Shown in pieces: positions 8,273-11,544 of a stretch of 11,544 nucleotides of DNA (positions are counted from its first letter, which is position 1; each line of letters opens with the position of its first letter). Where the stretch lies: NCBI GenBank assembly GCA_002887195.1, contig PJAB01001905.1, forward strand, positions 1-11,544. The letters run 5' to 3'. Below the pieces are notes generated by a model. The model was not told where the DNA came from. It was given only the letters and a program-made list of their open reading frames with translations, and did no database searches. This DNA comes from Chrysochromulina parva. Taxonomy: Eukaryota > Haptophyta > Prymnesiales > Chrysochromulinaceae. The position numbers and the translations under genes were made by a program.

Positions 8273-9724
8273 TCACTCACCCCATGGCGAGGGCGAGGAT
8301 CGCATCACAAGCCGCGCGAAGCACTCAAAATGCACGTGGCCCTTGGCTTCCAAGTCAAACGTGCGCAGCAGCCGCTCGATGGCTTCCGCACTCTCCTCCT
8401 CGGCAGCCTCACCGGGCGCCATCTTGGGCGCCTCTTTGCCTGCAGGACGGAGCGGGAGCACGACACACATCTTAGCGAGGGTCGCCGCAGCCGTTGCCAT
8501 CGGCACCGCGCCGCCGCTCCCGTCCGCATCGATGAGCGCGAAGGCCGCCCGTGCCTCCGCCTCGGGCTTGAGCTTCGCCTTCTCATGGGCTCTGTGGAGC
8601 AGCCACAGATTCGAAAAGGCATCAAGGTCGAGGGTTCTGTTGGGCCCCCCTGCGACTGCAAGGCCATCGGCGAGCTTCGAGTTGAGCTCGGCTGGGTCGG
8701 TCGGCAGGCCCGAGCCACCGCCTGCGCCAACACGTCCCGTGGTCACGCCCCAAGCCGAGGCTCCGCTCAGGGCCTCGGCGACGACAGTGAGGGCCTGAGC
8801 ATCAAGGAATCCCTTTCGCTCGCGATCGACCCATGCGAAGAGTGCCGCTGCCTCCGCGACGAGCTCCCCCTGCGCTGCCGCACGCGCCGCCGCCGCCGCC
8901 GCCGCCGCCTCGGCGCGCGCCTCCGCCAGCGCGCCGCCCTTTTGGAGGGCGTCGAGTGAGGTGCCCCGCGAGCTACACTCCTCCTCGAGGCGATCGCGTG
9001 CGCCCACGACGGCGCGGAGCAGCCCGACCAGCGCCTTGTATCGCTGTGCCGGCCGCAGCGCGTGCGGGCGCACCGCCGCCAGCTCCGCCCTCGCCGCACG
9101 CACTCGATCAAAGTCGCGACGCAACATGCTGCCTTCCGCAGGCGTCGGCCCGAATGCGAACCCCTCGACGCGACCGATGGGACCGCAGTAATAGAGGACG
9201 GTGGGCGTTCGGCGCACCTGCTCGGCGCCGAAGACCTGCCGCGCCATCTCAAAGTTCACCTCGTAAAAATGCGCATCGCCCATGTGCGCCTTTGCGAGCG
9301 ACTCGAACTTGGGCTTGAGCGCCAAGCAGCCGCGGCAGTTCTTGGCGACGAACTTGACGACCTTAACCTCGGTCTCGTCCTGCGCGAGAAGTGTGGCGAA
9401 GTGGTCCACACTCGTTATCGGCGTGATCAAGGGCAACCCGGCTACCTCAGCTGCCGGCTCGGCTGCCAATCGCACGGTGGCGCGTCGCCGGCTGCTGCTG
9501 CAGCTGCTGCCGCTGCTCCTCCTGCTGCTGCCCCTGATCACCCTTCTGCTGCTGCTGCCGTCGCTGCTGCTGCTGCTAAACCTACTGCTGGTGCTGGTGC
9601 TGGTGCTGGTGCTGGTGCTGCTGGTGCCGCTGCTGCTGCTCTGCCATCCACAGGCTCGCCAATCTGGTTGCGTGAGCAAGCTGCCCGCGGCCAGAGCGAC
9701 GAGCCAGGTGGCCACGCCAAACAT
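8273..9724 (-). CDS. Targeted thioredoxin-domain protein with C-terminal degenerate EF-hand-like loops
   Basis: The ATG at 9724 gives 483 residues. Residues 1-18 are hydrophobic (MFGVATWLVALAAGSLL) and look like a signal peptide. A Ser/Thr/Arg-rich stretch follows to about 85 and could be a plastid transit region of bipartite type; this targeting is inference. The thioredoxin fold (about 100-215) has FVAKNCRGCLALKPKF with redox cysteines 130 and 133, and a cis-proline in RRTPTV at 174. An Ala-rich helix follows (about 265-295). Three EF-hand-like loops begin near 300 (DRERKGFLD), 399 (DADGSGGAV) and 457 (DLEAKGHVH). All lack the position-12 glutamate and two lack other ligands, so calcium binding is doubtful. 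The CxxC is intact, so disulfide exchange is plausible. The substrate is unknown. The gene diverges from the CFAP97-like gene. Confidence 0.82.
   Translation of the reverse strand: MFGVATWLVALAAGSLLTQPDWRACGWQSSSSGTSSTSTSTSTSTSSRFSSSSSDGSSSRRVIRGSSRRSSGSSCSSSRRRATVRLAAEPAAEVAGLPLITPITSVDHFATLLAQDETEVKVVKFVAKNCRGCLALKPKFESLAKAHMGDAHFYEVNFEMARQVFGAEQVRRTPTVLYYCGPIGRVEGFAFGPTPAEGSMLRRDFDRVRAARAELAAVRPHALRPAQRYKALVGLLRAVVGARDRLEEECSSRGTSLDALQKGGALAEARAEAAAAAAAARAAAQGELVAEAAALFAWVDRERKGFLDAQALTVVAEALSGASAWGVTTGRVGAGGGSGLPTDPAELNSKLADGLAVAGGPNRTLDLDAFSNLWLLHRAHEKAKLKPEAEARAAFALIDADGSGGAVPMATAAATLAKMCVVLPLRPAGKEAPKMAPGEAAEEESAEAIERLLRTFDLEAKGHVHFECFARLVMRSSPSPWGE
9490..9645. repeat. GCT/CAG trinucleotide and CTGGTG hexamer low-complexity tract
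   Basis: This lies inside the thioredoxin-EF gene. In the coding (minus) strand AGC and ACC codons give poly-Ser with an (ST)n run. The hexamer part spans about 9586-9630. The plus strand is open and would encode a Leu/Val-rich stretch, but that frame has no other support. Such tracts are prone to slippage, so linker length probably varies between alleles. Confidence 0.9.
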
Positions 9725-9870
9725 GGACTCGGAGATCTGCCTAGATTGCTCCAAGCTTCGAAAATGTCACAGGATGAAAGACTGTCCTCAGAGGCCGGCG
9801 GCCAGCGAGAGCGTCCGCCGGTCGTGTGAAGAACCGCACTCGTGTGAAGAACCGCACTCGTGTGAACGGA
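9725..9870. promoter_or_regulatory. Divergent region between thioredoxin-EF and CFAP97-like genes
   Basis: About 146 bp separates the two proposed start codons, so it presumably serves as a shared promoter or 5' UTR. The region includes the 18-bp repeat at 9822-9868. No TATA or initiator element is convincing. The real 5' end of the plus-strand gene is uncertain, so the boundary on that side is provisional. Confidence 0.35.
9822..9868. repeat. 18-bp tandem repeat, about 2.6 copies
   Basis: The unit TCGTGTGAAGAACCGCAC occupies 9822-9839 and 9840-9857, with a third partial copy (TCGTGTGAA) from 9858. The unit is a multiple of three, so an overlapping frame stays open. It lies just upstream of the proposed CFAP97-like start codon. 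Confidence 0.93.
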
Positions 9871-10638
9871 ATGCTATTGAGCCGTTTGGCATATGGTGTG
9901 CAACCTGCCATTTTTGCGCCTCGATGCAATGGCGCTGCTGCTGCGTCGCTCACCTGCCTCGCTCGCATTTTCGCTGCGCAGCCGCCCGAGCCACGTCCAC
10001 TCTGGGCGTCCAGCCGCGTCTGCGAGAGCGTCGCCCGGCATCGCAAGTACGAGCACCACCTTCACAATCTGCGCAATATCAAGCCGTCGATCGACAACCG
10101 CGACCCACGCCGGCCGCGCTCCTCTAACGCGACAGGCGCGCGCCTCGAGGAGGAGCGCAACAACCAGATCATGCATGAAAACACGATCCTGCTCAACAAG
10201 CTCTCGCGCATCCTGACGCGTGAGCCGCCGCGCATCCGCGATCCGATGCTGGTGCGCGGCCTGAACGATAACCACAAGCGCGGCGAGCGCGAGCGCATCG
10301 ACCGCGAGAACCAGGCGCTGCTGAGACGATTGCAGGAGGTGCGGCCGTCCATCGACGCCGAGGCCGCCAGGCAGCAGTACGACCTTCATCTGGACATGCT
10401 CGCGCGCCATCAGGCGACATGGGTGCCCAACCCATTCCTGACGAATACAGTGCCCAACGCGCGTCGCCCACAGAGCTCCGCCTCCGCCACCTCGGGCTAC
10501 GCCGGCTCGGCGATCGGCAGCGCGCGCGCGGAGGTGCAGCTGGCTCCCAGTGCTGCCGCCGACTCAGACCCTATGGCAGCCATCAATGGGATGCTTGCGG
10601 GCACCAGCGTGCGCGACTCCGCGGGGAAGGGTCCATGA
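9871..10638 (+). CDS. CFAP97-family (hemingway/KIAA1430-like) ciliary protein
   Basis: From ATG 9871 the frame gives 255 residues. The CFAP97 domain covers about 56-180, with HRKYEHHLHNLRNIKPSIDN (57-76), ARLEEERNNQI, a HENTILLNKLSRIL segment and later REREIDRENQALL-like coiled-coil sequence (here ERERIDRENQALLRRLQ). These match the family pattern of IKPxIDN, then a Glu/Arg helix, then ENxxLLxK, then a second ENQxLLRR. Known members associate with motile cilia or axonemes, including Drosophila hemingway. The tail after about 185 is low-complexity Ser/Ala. The first roughly 55 residues do not look like the family and lack its usual N-terminal Trp-centred segment at the normal spacing. An upstream exon or a different start is therefore possible. 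Gene identity is firmer than the 5' end. Confidence 0.8.
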   Translation: MLLSRLAYGVQPAIFAPRCNGAAAASLTCLARIFAAQPPEPRPLWASSRVCESVARHRKYEHHLHNLRNIKPSIDNRDPRRPRSSNATGARLEEERNNQIMHENTILLNKLSRILTREPPRIRDPMLVRGLNDNHKRGERERIDRENQALLRRLQEVRPSIDAEAARQQYDLHLDMLARHQATWVPNPFLTNTVPNARRPQSSASATSGYAGSAIGSARAEVQLAPSAAADSDPMAAINGMLAGTSVRDSAGKGP

Positions 10639-11544
10639 GAGAGCACAAGGAAACGGTGACTGCTACTCATAGAGAGCGCAGAGTTGGCGATAGTCTTCGG
10701 TCGCTTTCACGCCTGACGGTGTGACCCTCACCCTGGCTGACCGTCGAGTCTCAGTCGCGGGGTCGGGCGTCGACGATCCGCGCCGGCGCGGCGCGCAACG
10801 CGGGCGTGTGGTATGAAATACATGATATCTGCTACATGTATACTGCTAACTGGCCGCGCCCCGGTGCACGAGGTGCATGACGAGGTGACGGTCTGACGCG
10901 TGACGGAGGATACACCGCACTCGTCAAACTCGACCACTGTGCGGTGTGCATTCACCGGACACCGCTTTATATTCACCGCCGCGCGCCTGCGCCTCAGGCG
11001 CCCGAGACTTGCCGACAGACCCGAGTGGCCGAGTGCGGTGTGTTGACGGTGTGTCCGCGCCCGTTTCGTCACAAACTCCACAGTCGATGTCAAATCAAGC
11101 CTATCGGAAATGTGCTCCAGCAGCCAGGCGGGGAGGTCGCGGGAGACTGTCGGGAGGTGGTCGGGGAAGGCCACTTGACTTGACTTGTCTTTGACACGGC
11201 CGAGGTACCGGTAGGAATCTCCCCCCGGTGGAGCGGGGGGCGGCTGGGTCGGGTTCGCAGGGGGCTGCCTCCGAGTCGGCCGCGGGGAGCGGTCGGCTCC
11301 GGGGCTGCGGCCGTTGAGTCGGCCGCTGATTCGGTCGTCTCGCGGTCGCTCGGGTGCGTTGGTGGGTTGGGATGCTTGTGAGGTTCGTCCCTGCTCCGCC
11401 GGAGCTTTTTACCGGTAGGTATCCTACGCGATGCCGAACGCCAATGACTGGACGGCCCTCGGCGCACGCGTGCTTGTGCGGCATCCTCGATGGTTAGCGC
11501 TAGGCGCGCGGACGCTTTGCGGCCGCCAGGCCACATCGGGTAGC
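10639..11544. other. Terminal non-coding region without a supported gene
   Basis: Frames here lack ATG-initiated, family-like products. The most protein-like piece is a short minus-strand stretch near 11090-11174 (SRDLPAWLLEHISDRLDL), which I cannot assign and which lacks a proper start. Small structures seen are a 7-bp hairpin at 11221-11240, a 10-bp direct repeat TACCGGTAGG at 11206-11215 and 11410-11419, and GAGTCGGCCGC at 11273-11283 and 11316-11326. None has an evident role. Confidence 0.5.
11221..11240. repeat. Perfect 7-bp GC hairpin with 6-nt loop
   Basis: CCCCCCG pairs with CGGGGGG around the loop GTGGAG. It lies in otherwise GC-rich intergenic DNA with no adjacent gene end, so it may be compositional chance. 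The six-base G and C runs could be slippage-prone. Confidence 0.6.

Noticed and set aside
9282..10127. Plus-strand frame with a long Leu/Val-rich stretch resembling membrane helices
   Set aside because: The Leu run is the antisense reading of the Ser/Thr triplet repeat of the thioredoxin gene. No family resemblance exists on either side.
10728..11174. 148-codon minus-strand frame with a helix-like start (DLPAWLLEHISDRLDL)
   Set aside because: It starts at GTG, the rest is low in protein character, and I cannot place the short helical piece in any family. It may be a chance frame or a fragment of an unseen exon.

Overview
The window is nuclear DNA from a GC-rich, flagellated unicellular eukaryote, most likely a microalga such as a haptophyte or related lineage. 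The reasons are spliceosomal GT-AG introns, a eukaryotic-type MATE transporter, a PICOT-type glutaredoxin, a ciliary CFAP97-family protein, and a thioredoxin with a signal-peptide start and Ser-rich leader. The taxonomic guess is inference from gene content and base composition only. There is no bacterial operon structure, rRNA, tRNA, CRISPR array or transposase that I can see.

Layout. 1-599 is non-coding and holds a perfect (GTATCTTGAT)6 minisatellite. 600-4521 (minus) is a two-exon gene for a 1218-residue protein that joins a sterol-glucosyltransferase-like GT-B enzyme to a complete MATE efflux transporter. Across a 231-bp divergent promoter, 4753-6333 (plus) is a two-exon DHH/DHHA2 exopolyphosphatase (PPX1/prune family). 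6334-7034 is a convergent gap. 7035-7778 (minus) is GLRX3/PICOT (Trx-like plus CGFS glutaredoxin). 8273-9724 (minus) is a thioredoxin with degenerate EF-hand-like loops, an N-terminal hydrophobic signal and a Ser/Thr-repeat linker. Divergent from it, 9871-10638 (plus) is a CFAP97-like ciliary protein with an uncertain N-terminus. 10639-11544 has no gene I can support.

Two things stand out. First, the glucosyltransferase-MATE fusion suggests a single polypeptide that glycosylates a lipid or secondary metabolite and exports or compartmentalises it. Second, both introns look like products of tandem duplication of exon sequence. In the MATE intron, the exon-end/donor sequence is repeated with a 55-65-bp period. 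One copy is a 38-nt exact match to the spliced exon-exon junction, which is what is expected if a once-continuous exon carrying AGGT was duplicated and the extra copies became an intron. The exopolyphosphatase intron is built of two related GTACGA...CAG units, and the downstream exon begins with the same GTACGA sequence.

The neighbouring genes do not form one obvious pathway. Two thioredoxin-fold genes lie side by side on the minus strand, but their domains and predicted targeting differ.
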